Assembly: GCF_904849725.1 (NCBI RefSeq)
Contig: NC_058521.1
Location: 563,786,176 to 563,850,175, forward strand
Source of the DNA: Hordeum vulgare subsp. vulgare
Lineage: Eukaryota; Streptophyta; Magnoliopsida; Poales; Poaceae
DNA length: 64,000 bases
Direction of reading: 5' to 3'
This document shows, piece by piece, positions 10,544 through 22,521 of this stretch. How positions within the stretch are numbered: the stretch's first letter is position 1; the number at the start of each line of letters is the position of its first letter. The notes beneath the pieces are model-generated. The model was not told the DNA's origin and did no database searches. It worked only from the letters and a program-made list of their open reading frames with translations. The translations under genes and the position numbers were made by a program.

Positions 10544-12354
10544 TGTTGGGGAACCGTCGCATGGGAAACAAAATTTTTCCTACGCGCACGAAGACCTATC
10601 ATAGTGATGTCCATCTACGAGAGGGGATGTGTAATCTACATACCCTTGTAGACCGTACAGCAGAAGCGTTAGTGAACGCGGTTGATGTAGTGGAACGTAC
10701 TCACGTCCCTCGATCCGCCCCGCGAACCATACCGCGATCAGTCCCACGATCTAGTGCTGAACGGACGGCACCTCCGCGTTCAGCACACGTACAGCTCGAC
10801 GATGATCTCGGCCTTCTTGATCCAGCAAGATTGACGGAGAGGTAGAAGAGTTCTCCGGCAGCATGACGGCGCTCCGGAGGTTGGTGGTGATCTAATCTCA
10901 GCAGGGCTTCGCCCGAGCTCCGCAGAAACGCGATCTAGAGGAAAAACCGTGGAGGTATGTGGTCGGGCTGCCGTGGCAAAGTTGTCTCAAATCAGCCCTA
11001 AAACCCCACTATATATAGGAGGGAGGGAGGGGAGGAGGCAGCCTCAAAACCTAAAGGTTTGGCCGAAATTGGAGGTGGAGGAGTCCTACTCCAATCCTAC
11101 TTGGAGTAGGATTCCAGCTTCCCACTTGGAAACTCTTTCCACCTTGTGTTTTTTCCTTCTCAAACCTTATGGGCCTTAGTGGGAACTTATTCCAGCCCAC
11201 AAGGGGCTGGTTTATCTCTTCCCATAGCCCATGAGACCCCTTGGGGCGTGACACCCCTCTCGATGGTCCCCGTCACCCCTCCCGGCACTCCCGGTACACT
11301 ACCGATGAGCCCGAAACTTTTTCGGTAATGCCCGAAAACTTTCCGGTAACCAAATGAGGTCATCCTATATATCAATCTTCGTCTCCGGACCATTCCGGAA
11401 ACCCTCGTGACGTCCGTGATCCCATCCGGGACTCCGAACAACATTCGGTAACCAACCATATAACTCAAATACGCATAAAACATTGTTGAACCTTAAGTGT
11501 GCAGACCCTGCGGGTTCGAGAACTATGTAGACATGACCCGAGAGACTCCTCGGTCAATATCCAATAGCGGGACCTGGATGCCCATATTGGATCCTACATA
11601 TTCTACGAAGATCTTATCGTTTGAACCTCAGTGCCAAGGATTCATATAATCCCGTATGTCATTCCCTTTGTCCTTCGGTATGTTACTTGCCCGAGATTCG
11701 ATCGTCAGTATCCGCATACCTATTTCAATCTCGTTTACTGGCAAGTCTCTTTACTCGTTCCGTAATACAAGATCCCGCAACTTACACTAAGTCACATTGC
11801 TTGCAAGGCTTGTGTGTGATGTTGTATTACCGAGTGGGCCCCGAGATACCTCTCCGTCACACGGAGTGACAAATCCCAGTCTCGATCCATACTAACTCAA
11901 CGAACACCTTCGGAGATACCTGTAGAGCATCTTTATAGTCACCCAGTTACGTTGCGACGTTTGATACACACAAAGCATTCCTCCGGTGTCCGTGAGTTAT
12001 ATGATCTCATGGTCATAGGAACAAATACTTGACACGCAGAAAACAGTAGCAACAAAATGACACGATCAACATGCTACGTCTATTAGTTTGGGTCTAGTCC
12101 ATCACATGATTCTCCTAATGATGTGATCCCGTTATCAAGTGACAACACTTGCCTATGGCCAGGAAACCTTGACCATCTTTGATCAACGAGCTAGTCAACT
12201 AGAGGCTTACTAGGGACAATGTTTTGTCTATGTATCCACACAAGTATTGTGTTTCCAATCAATACAATTATAGCATGGATAATAAACGATTATCATGAAC
12301 TAAGAAATATAATAATAACTAATTTATTATTGCCTCTAGGGCATATTTCCAACA
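10544..12354 (-). repeat. Element D complete LTR (1811 bp)
   Basis: On the minus strand it begins TGTTGGAAATATGCCCTAGA at 12354. A TATA box (TATATATAG type) lies near 11010-11020. Frames at 10540-10845 and 11187-11483 are LTR shadows. Confidence 0.88.
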
Positions 12355-13521
12355 ATAGGGCCCTTTTGGGCTGCCCCACCAGCCCACTAAGGGCTGGTGT
12401 GCCACCCTCAAGGCCTATGGGCTTCCCCGGGGTGGGTTGCCCCCCCGGTGAACTCCCGGAACCCATTCGTCGTTCCCGGTACATTCCCGGTAACTCCGAA
12501 AACCTTCCAGTAATCAAATGAGGTCATCCTATATATCAATCTTCATTTCTGGACCATTCCGGAAACTCTCGTGACGTCCGTGATCTCATCCGGGACTCCG
12601 AACAACATTCGGTAACCAACCATATAACTCAAATACGCATAAAATAACGTCGAACCTTAAGTGTGCAGACCCTGCGGGTTCGAGAACTATGTAGACATGA
12701 CCCAAGAGACTCCTCGGTCAATATCCAATAGCGGGACCTCGATTCCCATATTGGATCCTACATATTCTACGAAGATCTTATCGTTTGAACCTCAGTGCCA
12801 AGGATTCATATAATCCCGTATGTCATTCCCTTTGTCCTTCGGTATGTTACTTGCCCGAGATTCGATCGTTAGTATCCGCATACCTATTTCAATCTCGTTT
12901 ACCGGCAAGTCTCTTTACTCGTTCCGTAATACAAGATCCCGCAACTTACACTAAGTCACATTGCTTGCAAGGCTTGTGTGTGATGTTGTATTACTGAGTG
13001 GGCCCCGAGATACCTCTCCGTCACACGGAGTGACAAATCCCAGTCTTGATCCATACTAACTCAACTAACACCTTCGGAGATACCTGTAGAGCATCTTTAT
13101 AGTCACCCAGTTACGTTGTGACGTTTGATACACACAATGTATTCCTCCGGTGTCAGTGAGTTATATGATCTCATGGTCATAGGAACAAATACTTGACACA
13201 CAGAAAACAGTAGCAACAAAATGACACGATCAACATGCTACGTCTATTAGTTTGGGTCTAGTCCATCACTTGATTCTCCTAATGACGTGATCCAGTTATC
13301 AAGCAACAACACCTTGTTTATAATCAGAAGACACTGACTATCTTTGATCAACTGACTAGCCAACTAGAGGCTTGCTAGGGACAGTGTTTTGTCTATGTAT
13401 CCACACATGTAAATGAGTCTTCATTCAATACAATTATAGCATGGATAATAAACGATTATCTTGATACAGGAATTACAATAATAACTATATTTATTATTGC
13501 CTCTAGGGCATACTTCCAACA
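12355..13521 (-). repeat. Element D truncated second LTR
   Basis: Aligns with about 11150-12354 of the complete LTR. It lacks the last ~640 bp of the LTR in element orientation and ends directly on the start of the complete copy. Confidence 0.85.
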
Positions 13522-13526
13522 TATGC

Positions 13527-16237
13527 CAGGGCCCTCCATTCATCTAATGAGCTGATATCAAACAACGGCTTCTCACCGGCAAGTTTGAAATCAAAGTTGA
13601 GCTCTTTGATTGCCCAATAAGCTTTGTGTTCCAGCTCAAGAGGTAAATGACAGGCCTTACCGTAAACCATTTTATACGGCGACATGCCCATGGGATTCTT
13701 ATAAGCAGTCCTATAAGCCCATAGTGCATCGTCAAGTTTGCTAGACCAATTCTTTCAAGATCTATTAACAGTCTTTTGTAAGATCAATTTGATCTCCCTA
13801 TTACTCAACTCCACTTGACCACTAGACTGAGGATGATAAGGAGATGCAACTCTATGGTTGACATCGTACTTAGCGAGCATCTTGCGGAAAATACCATGAA
13901 TGAAGTGTGAACCGCCATCAGTCATCAGATATCTAGGGACTCCAAATCTTGGGAAAATGACCTCTTTAAGCATCTTAATAGAGGTGTGGTGATCAGCATT
14001 TCTAGTGGGGATACCTTCCACCCACTTAGTGACATAATCCACAGCAACTAAGATGTGAGTATACCCATTGGAACTCGGGAAAGGTCCCATATAATCAAAG
14101 CCCTAGACATCAAATGGTTCAATGACAAGTGAATAGTTCATAGGCATTTCCTGACGCTTACTGATATTCCCTATTCTTTGGCATTCGTCACAAGACAAGA
14201 CAAACTTACGAGCATCCTTGAAGAGAGTGGGCCAATAGAAACCTGATTGCAATACCTTATGAGCAGTTATGTCTCCAGCATGGTGTCTTCCGTAGGCTTC
14301 GAAATGACACTTCTGCAGGATCTGTCCCTGTTCATGTTCAGGCACACAACGTCTAATAACACCATCTACTCCTTCCTTATAAAGGTGAGGACCATCCCAA
14401 AAGTAGTGTCTCAAATCAAAGAAGAATTTCTTCTTTTGCTGGTAGGTGAAACTGGGTGGTATGTATTTGACTACGATATAGTTTGCGTAATCAGCATACC
14501 ACGATGCATTATGTGAAGTGCGGATGACATTCAATTGCTCATCAGGAAAGCTTTCATCAATCGGTCGTGGGTCATCAAGGACATTCTCTAGCCTAGACAA
14601 GTTATCTCCTACAGGCTTATCAACACCCTTTCGGTCAACAACGTGCAAATCAAATTCCTGTAGCAGGAGAACCCATCTGATTAGTCTAGGCTTAGCATCC
14701 TTCTTCTCCATAAGGTACTTAATAACAGCATGATTAGAGTGAATAGTGACTCTGGAGTCAACTACATAAGATCTGAACTTTTCACATGCAAACACGACTG
14801 CTAAAAACTCCTTCTCCGTAGTGGTGTAGTTTCTTTGGGCACTGTCTAGAGTTTTACTAGCATAGTGAATGACATTCAACTTCTTGTCAACTCTTTGTCC
14901 TAGAACAACACCACCAGCATAATCACTAGCACCGCACATGATTTCAAAGGGCAAGTTCCAATCAGGTGGTTGAACAATAGGTGCGGTTATCAAGGCCTTC
15001 TTAAGTATTTCGAAAGCTTCCTCACAATCCTCATCAAAAACAAAAGGAACGTCCTTCTGCAAGAGGTTGGTAAGAGGCCTAGAAATCTTAGAGAAGTCTT
15101 TAATGAACCTTCTATAGAAACCAGCATGACCTAGGAAACTTCGTATACCTTTGATATCTGTGGGGCAAGGCATTTTCTCAATTGAATCAACCTTAGCCTT
15201 ATCAACTTCAATGCCTTTCTCAGAGATTTTGTGTCCTAAGACGATGCCTTCATTAACCATGAAGTGGCACTTCTCCCAGTTCAAGACGAGGTTGGTATCT
15301 TTGCATCTCTGTAAGACTCGATCAAGGTTGCTGAGGCAATCGTCAAAGGAAGAACCGTAGAGGGATAAATCATCCATGAAAACCTCAACAATCTTTTCAC
15401 AAAAGTCAGAGAATATAGCCATCATACATCTTTGAAAGGTGGCAGGTGCATTGCACAAGCCAAAAGGCATACATCTATAAGCAAAAGTACCGAAGGGGCA
15501 TGTGAAGGTGGTTTTCTCTTGATCAGATTGTGCAACAGGTATTTGCGAGAAACCTGAATAACCGTCTAGAAAGCAGAAGTGTGTGTGTGTTTAGATAGCC
15601 TTTCTAGCATCTGGTCGATAAACGACAAAGGATAATGGTCTTTCCTGGTTGCCTTGTTCAGTTTCCGGAAGTCTATCACCATCCTATAGCCAGTAATAAT
15701 CCTCTGTGGGATTAGTTCATTCTTATCATTAGGAACGACGATGATACCTCCCTTCTTAGGTACGCAATGTACTGGACTTACCCAATCACTATGAGCAACA
15801 GGATAGATGATTCCTGCTTCCAGAAGCTTTAATATTTCTTTTCTTACGACCTCTTTCATCCTCGGATTTAGTCTCCGTTGATGATCAGCAACTGGCTTAG
15901 AATCAGGATCGGTTTTAATCTTGTGCTGACATAGAGTGGGACTAATACCCTTAAGATCATCAAGAGTATATCCAACAGAAACACGGTGCTTCCTCAAAGT
16001 TTTTAATAACTTCTTCTCTTCGTGATTCGAGAGGTGAGCACTAATAATAACACGATATATGTCCTTCTCATCAAGATAGGCATACTTAAGAGTATCTGGT
16101 AACTGTTTTAGCTCGAACACAGGATCACCCTTTGGTGGGGGAGGATCCCCAAGCAGTTCGACAGGCAGATTATTCTTGAGAATAGGATATTGTTCTAAGA
16201 CAATTTTATCTATCTTATCTCTTTCATCCATATGCAT
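13527..16237 (-). pseudogene. pol: Element C RT, RNase H and integrase core (broken)
   Basis: RT N-terminal part is 16237-15566 (AGIIYPVAHSDWVSPVHCVP, RMVIDFRKLN). The active-site region is at 15470 onward (MPFGLCNAPATFQRCM, then FMDDLSLYGSSF). RNase H follows (ASDYAGGVVLGQ, TTEKEFLAVVFA). Integrase has the HHCC finger (GRHHAGD, CDECQRIG), catalytic AVDYVTKW and MTDGGSHF, and QVELSNREI. Breaks seen: a GT dinucleotide run at about 15581-15590 that destroys the frame where the first RT Asp motif is expected; an in-frame TAG at 14103-14105 between finger and core; a TGA near 13755; then the D insertion. Minus-strand Gypsy pol, Athila-like order. Confidence 0.9.
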
Positions 16238-16266
16238 ATTATTTTCATGCTCTAGCAGATATTTCT

Positions 16267-17286
16267 CTAAAGGATCCGTAGGAGGTACGGCAATAGAGGA
16301 AAGAGCAATGATTTCTTCCCACCAGACGACTTATTTTCATGGGGTTGTCTTCCAAACTTGGAGAATTTAAATTCATGAGACACACCCTCGAAACTAACAG
16401 TGACAGTCTGTTTAACGCACTCAATGTGAGCATTGATAGTGTTGAGAAAGGGTCTACCAAATATGATGGGACAAAAGCTATCTTGTGCGGTAGCAAGGAC
16501 GAGGAAATCAGTAGGATACTTCGTCTTACCACACAGGACTTCTACGTCTCTCACAATTCCCAGGGGACAGATAGTGTCTCTATTAGCTAGCGTAATAGTG
16601 ACATCCACGGGTTCTAACTCAGCAGGTGCAATCTCATCTTTGATTTCATCATATAGGGACTGGGGTATTTCACTAACACTAGCACCCATATCACATAAAC
16701 CATGATAACAGTGATCCCCTATCTTGACAGAAACAACGGGCAGGCCAACTACAGGTCCGTATTTGTCTTTCGTGTGAGGTTTAGCAATTCTAGCGGAGTC
16801 CTCGCAGAATTTGATAACATGCCCGTCTATGTCTTCGGCTAAGAGATCTTTGATAATAGCAACGCTAGGTTCAACTCTAATTTCCTCAGGGGGTGCAAGT
16901 GGTCTAATGTAACCCCTATGTATCATAGTTGGAGCCTTAGAACAATCCTTTTTCCTAGCAGGGTAAGGTGTTTTCTCAGTGTAGGCACAAGGGACAATAG
17001 GATCACTAAAGGCAATGACTTTCTCTTCAACTAGATTGGGTTTAACTATGTTGATTTCTACAGGAGGATGATACTTAAACCACTTCTCTTTGGGAAGATC
17101 AACATGAGCAGCAAAAGATTCACATAGAGAAGCTACTATCTCAGAGTCAAGTCCATACTTAGCGCTAAAATCTCTAGAAGTGTTTGTTTGAACAAAAGAT
17201 TTAACGCAATCAAACTGTAAATTCATACCTGACTCCTTACCTTCTTCAAGCTCCCAATCTTTAGAGTTACGTTTGATTCTTTCCAA
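16267..17286 (-). pseudogene. pol: Element C gag C-terminus and aspartic protease
   Basis: This 339-aa frame carries the retropepsin-like site CDMGASVSEIP and the later IIFGRPFLNTI flap-end motif. The active-site Asp is present (DMGA). Upstream it holds a linker rich in Pro/Lys. The frame ends by a shift before RT starts at 16237. Its N-terminal side is fused out of frame to the gag fragment because the MITE at 17306-17464 and missing sequence separate them; no zinc knuckle is visible between, so part of gag is lost. Confidence 0.82.
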
Positions 17287-17305
17287 TAAATTCCACTTGT
17301 GATCA

Positions 17306-17464
17306 TAGTTTTAAATAGCGGGCTACGGCAAATAGCGGCGAGCCTCTAAATCAGCTATAGCGGGATATAGCGACATATTTGTACATGATACCATTTAGCG
17401 GCACCGTGCTGAAAAGGCTATAGCGACGCTATAGCGGGGCTATAGCGGGCTATTTAAAACTATG
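17306..17464. mobile_element. Small MITE with Mutator-like target duplication, inserted in C's gag
   Basis: Terminal inverted repeats TAGTTTTAAATAGC (left) and GCTATTTAAAACTA (right) enclose about 159 bp with many TATAGCGG/CGCTATAG subrepeats. The flanks CTTGTGATCA at 17296-17305 and 17465-17474 are identical (9-10 bp, depending on where the TIR is taken to start). That duplication length fits Mutator-superfamily elements. No coding capacity. Confidence 0.82.
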
Positions 17465-17614
17465 CTTGTGATCAATATCCTTCTTCATAAAAGAACCGGT
17501 ACAAGAAGTGTCAAGCATGGTACGATCTTCATGACAAAGCCGAGCATAATTTCTCTCGAGAGATCATGATTGGGGCATGAATATAGCATTGATTTAAGCC
17601 TCCCCAAGCTTGAG

Positions 17615-18064
17615 CTATGTTTCCCTATCACGAGGCCAAAAGTTATAAATATAATTCCGATCACGATGTACTAAATGCATAGGATAAACCTTTTGATGAA
17701 ATTCCAATTTCAACCGATTGTAGTCCCATGATCCAGTATCAGCACATAGCCTATACCATGTCAACGCCTTATCCTTCAAAGATAAAGGAAAGACTTTCTT
17801 CTTTACCTCATCCTCGAGCAAACCTGCAAGCTTAAATAAACCACAAACTTCATCTACATAGATCAGATGCAAGTCTAGATGTGATGATCCATCTTCTGTA
17901 AAAGGATTAGCCAACAGTTTCTCAAGCATACCCGAAGGAATTTCATAAAAGATATTTTCAGTAGGTACCTCAGGTTGAGGAACAACTCCTCGTGCTTCCG
18001 TTCGTGGTGAAGATACCCCAAAAACACTCCTCAAAGGAACAGTTTCCACAGTGACAAGTGACAA
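17615..18064 (-). pseudogene. gag: Element C gag N-terminal fragment
   Basis: This 149-aa frame starts close to the PBS and contains the Gypsy gag core LLEDEVKKKVFPLSLKDKAL, then AWYR-type TWYRLCADTGSWDY and FHQKVYP, the usual retrotransposon gag fold. It ends in a stop at 17615. The later half of gag is missing or frame-shifted before the MITE. The capsid-like protein cannot be complete. Confidence 0.82.
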
Positions 18065-18112
18065 TAAATTTCAGCACAGTATATAAATGTTTCTTTACCA
18101 AAGGCGCTTCCC

Positions 18113-18130
18113 TCCCCGGCAACGGCGCCA
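18113..18130 (-). other. Primer binding site of element C
   Basis: Minus strand TGGCGCCGTTGCCGGGGA, identical to that of B and J. The LTR starts 11 bases away at 18142. Confidence 0.9.
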
Positions 18131-18141
18131 GAAAAGAGTCT

Positions 18142-19671
18142 TGATGACCCACAAGTATAGGGGATCAATCGTAGTCCTTTCGATAAGTAAGAGTGTTGAA
18201 CCAAACGAGGAGAAGAAGGCTCTGATAAACGGTTTTCAGCAAGGTAATAACTTCAAACACAGAAAGTAGCGGTAACAAGTGATGGTGTAGTGAGGTGAAA
18301 CTTAGCAAGCGAAAAGTAACAAGTAACAAGTAGTAGCAACGGTGCAGCAAGTGGCCCAGTCCCTTTTGTAGCAAGGGAGAAGCCTGAACAAAGTCTTATA
18401 AGAGGAAAAACGCTCCCGAGGACACACGGGAATTTCTGTCATGCTAGTTTCATCATGATCATATGATTCGCGTTCGTTACTTTGATAGTTTGATATGTGG
18501 GTGGACCGGCGCTTGGGTACTGCCCTTACTTGGACAAGCATTTCACTTATGATTAACCCCTCTCACAAGCATCCGCAACTACGAAAGAAGAATTAAGACA
18601 ACGTCTAACCATCGCATTAAACTAGTGGATCCAAATCAGCCTCTTACGAAGCAACACATAGACTGGGGTTTAAGCTTCTGTCACTCTAGCAACCCATCAT
18701 CTACTTACTACTCCCCAATGCCTTCCTCTAGGCGCAAATATGGTGAAGTGTTATGTAGTCGACGTTCACATAACACCACTAGAGGAAAAACAACATACAA
18801 CATATCAAAATACCGAACGAATACCAAATTCACATGACTATTATCAGCATGACTTATCCCATGTCCTCAAGAACAAAAGTAACTACTCACAAAGAATAAT
18901 CATAATCATGATCAGAGGTGTAATGAATAGAATCAAGGATGTTAACATAAACTCTTTCACCAAGTAATCCAACTAGCATCAACTACAAAGAGTAATCAAC
19001 ACTAGTAGCAACCTTACAAGTACCAATCGGAGTCGCGAGACGGAGATTGGTTACAAGAGATGAACTAGGGTTTGGAGAGGAGATGGTGCTGATGAAGATG
19101 TTGATGGAGATGCCTCCCCTCCGACGAGAGGAGTGTTGGTGATGACGATGGCGACGATTTCCCCCTCCGGGAGGGAAGTTTCCTCGGCAGGATCGTCTTG
19201 CCGGAGCTCTAGATTGGATCTGCTCAAGTTCGGCCTCGTGGCGGCGGAGAATCCACGAAAAAGCTCCTCCCTGATTTCTTTCCGGACGAAACCCTTCATA
19301 TAGCAAAAGAGGGGGGCCAGTGGGCCACCAGGGTTCCCACAAGCCCTGTTGACGCGGCCAGGGGGGTAGGTCGCGGCAACCAGGCTTGTGGGCCCCTGGT
19401 TGCTCCCCTCTGACACTTCTTTCGCCTAGTATTTTTTATATATTCCCAAAAAAATCCACGTTGATTTTCAGGGCATTTGGAGTTGCGCAGAATAGAGGAC
19501 TCAGACTTGCTCCTTTTCCAGTCTAGAATTCCAGCTGCCGGTATTCTCCCTCTTCAAATAAACCTTGCAAAATAAGAGAGAAAAGGCATAAGTATGGTTC
19601 CACAAAGTATAATAACAGTCCATAAAGCGATAAATATCAACATGAAAGCATGATGCAAAATGGACGTATCA
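18142..19671 (-). repeat. Element C 5' LTR (1530 bp)
   Basis: Same length as the 3' LTR and co-linear with it. The GC-rich dyad recurs at about 19320-19400 with a TATA-like stretch near 19295 downstream of it in element orientation. Confidence 0.93.
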
Positions 19672-19676
19672 AGGGA

Positions 19677-20629
19677 TAATCTCAAACCAATGATGAAAAT
19701 CGCATCTTTTTATCATTGATGGCAACAACACGATGCGTGCCTCGCTACCCCTTCTGTCACTGGGTAAGGTCACCGCACGGTATGAACCCAAAACCAAGCA
19801 CTTCTCCCATTTCAAGAATCAAAGATCTAGTTGGCCAAACAAAACCCACAACTCGAAGAGAATTACAAGGATATGAAATCATGCATAAGAGAGATCAGAA
19901 GAAACTCAAATAAGATTCATATATAATCTGATAATAAATCCACAATTCATTGGATCTCAACAAACACACCGCAAAAGAAGATTACATCGGATAGATCTCC
20001 ATAAAGATCATGGAGAACTTTGTATTGAAGATCCAAGAGAGAGAAGAAGCCATCTAGCTACTAGCTATGGACCCGTAGGTCTATGGTGAACTACTCATGC
20101 ATCATCGGAGAGGTCATGGTGTTCATGAAGAAGCCCTCCGTATTCGAATGCCCCTCCGGCAAGGCACCAGAACATGCCCCAGATGGGATCTTGCAGAGAC
20201 AGAAGCTTGCGGCGGCGGAAAAGTACTTTCGATGATCTCCTCACTTTTTTTGGGATTTTAGGGAATTTATAGGCGAAAAACCTAGGGCAGAGGAGGTCGA
20301 GGGAGCCCACAAGCCTGGGAGGCGCGGGCCCCCTGGCCGCGGCTAGGGGGCTTTTGGGGTCCCTGGTGACCTCCTCCCTTGATTCTCAGGCTTCCCCATC
20401 TTTTTCTGTTTCGGAAAAAATCGTTTTGGCAGTTTCGTTCCGTTTGGACTCCGTTTAAAATCCTCCTCTGAAAGGGGTCAAAAACATGAAAAAAAACAGG
20501 AACTAGCACTTGGCACTGAGTTAATAAGTTAGTCCCAAAAAATATATGAAAGGCATACAAAACATCCAAAGTTTGACAAGATAATAGCATGAAACCATCA
20601 AAATTTATAGATACGTTTGAGACGTATCA
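19677..20629 (-). repeat. Element B 5' LTR, second fragment
   Basis: Continues the LTR interrupted at 6392, after C's right TSD at 19672-19676. Dyad at about 20305-20365. Ends at 20629 in the standard LTR terminus, followed by B's TSD GCACC. Confidence 0.9.
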
Positions 20630-21943
20630 GCACCCAACTTGCTTGTTCACGAAGACCTAGGGTAATTTTGAGGAAGCCCATCATTGGAATTTACAAGACA
20701 AGTTATATAATGAAAATTCCCACTAGTATATGAAAGTGATGAAACGAGAGACTCTCTATCGTGAAGAACATGGTGTTATTTTGAAGCACAAGTGTGGAAA
20801 AAGACAGTAGCATTGTCCCTTCTCTCTTTTTCTCTCATCATTTTTGTTGTTTGGGCTCTTTGGCCTCTTTTTTTTATATATTTGTTTGGTGGGCATCTTT
20901 GGACTTTTTTTTATTTCCTCACATGGGACAATGCTCTAATAATGATGATCATCACACTTTTATTTACTTACAAGTCAATACTTAGAACAATGATGACTCT
21001 ATATGAAATGCCTCCGGCAGTGTACCGGGATGTGCAACAATCTAGCTTAGCATATGATGTTGAAACATCTCGCTAGCTATCTTACGATCATGCAATGGCA
21101 ATATGAAAGTGACGGCACATGTCATGAGACGGAACAGTGGGAGTTGCATGGCAATATAGCTCGGAATGGCTATGAAAATGCCATAATAGGTAGGTATGGT
21201 GGCTGTTTTGAGGAAGGTATATGGTGGATTTGTGCACCGGCGAAAGTTGCGCGGCACTAGAGAGGCTGGCAATGGTGGAAGGGTGAGACTGCGTATAATC
21301 CATGGACTCACATTAGTCATGAAGAACTCATATACTTATTGCAAAAGTTTTATTAGCAATTGAAACAAAGTGCTAAACGCATACTCCTAGGGGAAGGGTT
21401 GGTAGGTGTCTAACCATCGCGCGATCCCGACCTCCACACAAAGGATGACAATCAATAAATCAATTATGCTCCGACTTCCTAACATAGTGCTTCACCATAC
21501 GTGCATGCTATGGGAATCACTAACTTCAACACAAGTATTTCTATATTCACAACACCCTACTAACATAACTCTAATATTACCATATCCATATCTCAAAACT
21601 AATTGTGAAGAATCAGACTTCTCTTACTAATCAATGCACTTGAATATGGAAGTTTTTATTATATCCTCTTTGGATGCCTATCATATTTAGGACTAATTTC
21701 ATAGCACACGCCAATTACCAAGTTACTTAGAGAGAGCACTCTCAAAAGGATATAAGTGAAGATCGAGAGTTTTTATTTCTTCAAAAGATGACACCGCCGT
21801 GCTCTAAAAAGATTGAAGTGAAGCACTAGAGCAAAATTATCTAGCTCAAAAGATATAAGTGAAGCAGATGCGAGCTAAATTGCCTAACTCAAAAGATATA
21901 AGTGAAGCTCATTGAGTATTCTAACAATTTCATGATGAGTGCA
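20630..21943 (-). other. Element A internal domain, second segment (3' UTR)
   Basis: Continues A after B. The inverted repeat AGCATTGTCCC (20809-20819) and GGGACAATGCT (20925-20935) is intact. Four degenerate copies of AAAAGATATAAGTGAAGC lie between 21736 and 21910. It stops at the T insertion. No coding sequence supported. Confidence 0.75.
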
Positions 21944-22433
21944 TGTTGGGGATATTACCTGTTAATAACCCGCCCCAGTTGGGCCGGGTCAGCAAATCAG
22001 GCGATTCACCTAAGCGTGGTTTTGGCCTTGGCCTGGCAAGACCGAAGGTTGTATGACGGTTTATAATTTCCGGAAGGTCTCCAAGCTTTAAAGGATGGCG
22101 ACTTACAGACCGCAGAGGTCATGATTTGTAGGAAGGAAAGTATCCTTGTAAAACCCTAGGGGTTCGACCTGTATATAAAGGCGAGTCCCAAGGAAGAAGA
22201 GGGCAGGTTAGAAATCATCGAGTGCTAGGTTTGGCGAGTTACGTCCTCCTTGTAATCGAAACCACATCAATACAACTCAAAGCAGGACGTAGGCCTTTAC
22301 CTCCTCACGAGGGGCCGAACCTGGGTAAATCGCCGTGTCTCTCCCGCTCAACCCCTTTGAGTCACCACCAAGGTGCGATGGCTCCAGTACTAAGTCCTTT
22401 CACGAGGACATCTGTCGTGACAAAACCACGACA
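21944..22433 (+). repeat. Element T 5' LTR (490 bp)
   Basis: Direct repeat of 35086-35575 with the same ends and length. Contains a TATA box at 22172-22179. Confidence 0.95.
22172..22179 (+). promoter_or_regulatory. TATA box of the T LTR promoter
   Basis: TATATAAA within GACCTGTATATAAAGGCG, in the middle of the LTR, the expected place for the U3/R promoter. The same sequence recurs in the 3' LTR. Confidence 0.65.
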
Positions 22434-22434
22434 G

Positions 22435-22451
22435 TTGGCGCCCACCGTGGG
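22435..22451 (+). other. Primer binding site of element T
   Basis: TGGCGCCCACCGTGGGG begins one base after the LTR end at 22433. This form is common in TAT-type elements and differs from the Athila-type site of A, B, C and J. The primer tRNA is not determined here. Confidence 0.8.
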
Positions 22452-22521
22452 GCCTACGCACGGTGGAGTTGAGTTCTCAAAGGGAGCCCTACCACGGTTT
22501 GGGAGTTACACGACGGGGCTC

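Larger units (their letters stand above)
10544..13521 (-). mobile_element. Element D: Copia (BARE/Angela-type) LTR plus partial LTR, internal domain lost
   Basis: Outer ends are TGTTGG (minus strand at 13521) and CCAACA (12354 and, in the variant CCCAACA, 10544). TSD TATGC is perfect at 10539-10543 and 13522-13526. One complete LTR (10544-12354) is followed without spacer by 1167 bp of a second (12355-13521). No PBS, gag or pol is left. It is the deepest insertion, in C's integrase. Confidence 0.88.
6393..19671 (-). mobile_element. Element C: Athila-type Gypsy with full but decayed gag-pol, inserted in B
   Basis: LTRs are at 6393-7922 and 18142-19671, both 1530 bp, with TSD AGGGA at 6388-6392 and 19672-19676. 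Minus-strand order is LTR, PBS, gag, protease, RT, RNase H, integrase, ORF3, UTR, polypurine tract, LTR. By eye the first 520 bp of the LTRs differ at about 30 sites, less further on, so it is clearly not recent. It is dead: gag is rearranged and carries a MITE, RT and integrase carry breaks, and D splits the integrase. The shared PBS and architecture make relatives of C plausible helpers for A, B and J. WHAM-like resemblance is unverified. Confidence 0.93.
627..20629 (-). mobile_element. Element B: non-autonomous Athila-type Gypsy, inserted in A
   Basis: LTRs are at 627-2156 and at 5818-6392 plus 19677-20629, the second split by C. The TSD GCACC is perfect at 622-626 and 20630-20634, and A's sequence resumes immediately after it. 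The internal domain is only 3.66 kb (2157-5817) and carries PBS, ORF X, a conserved hairpin, ORF Y, a long 3' UTR and the polypurine tract. No reverse transcriptase, integrase or gag is visible, so mobility would need proteins in trans. It has the same organisation as A and J. Confidence 0.92.

Noticed and set aside
18113..18130. tRNA gene at PBS sites
   Set aside because: Only 18 bases complementary to a tRNA 3' end; no cloverleaf around them.
22222..22521. Start of T gag inside the LTR at 22222
   Set aside because: The first codon is GTG and the stretch crosses the LTR end and PBS; ATG 22522 is the first plausible start.
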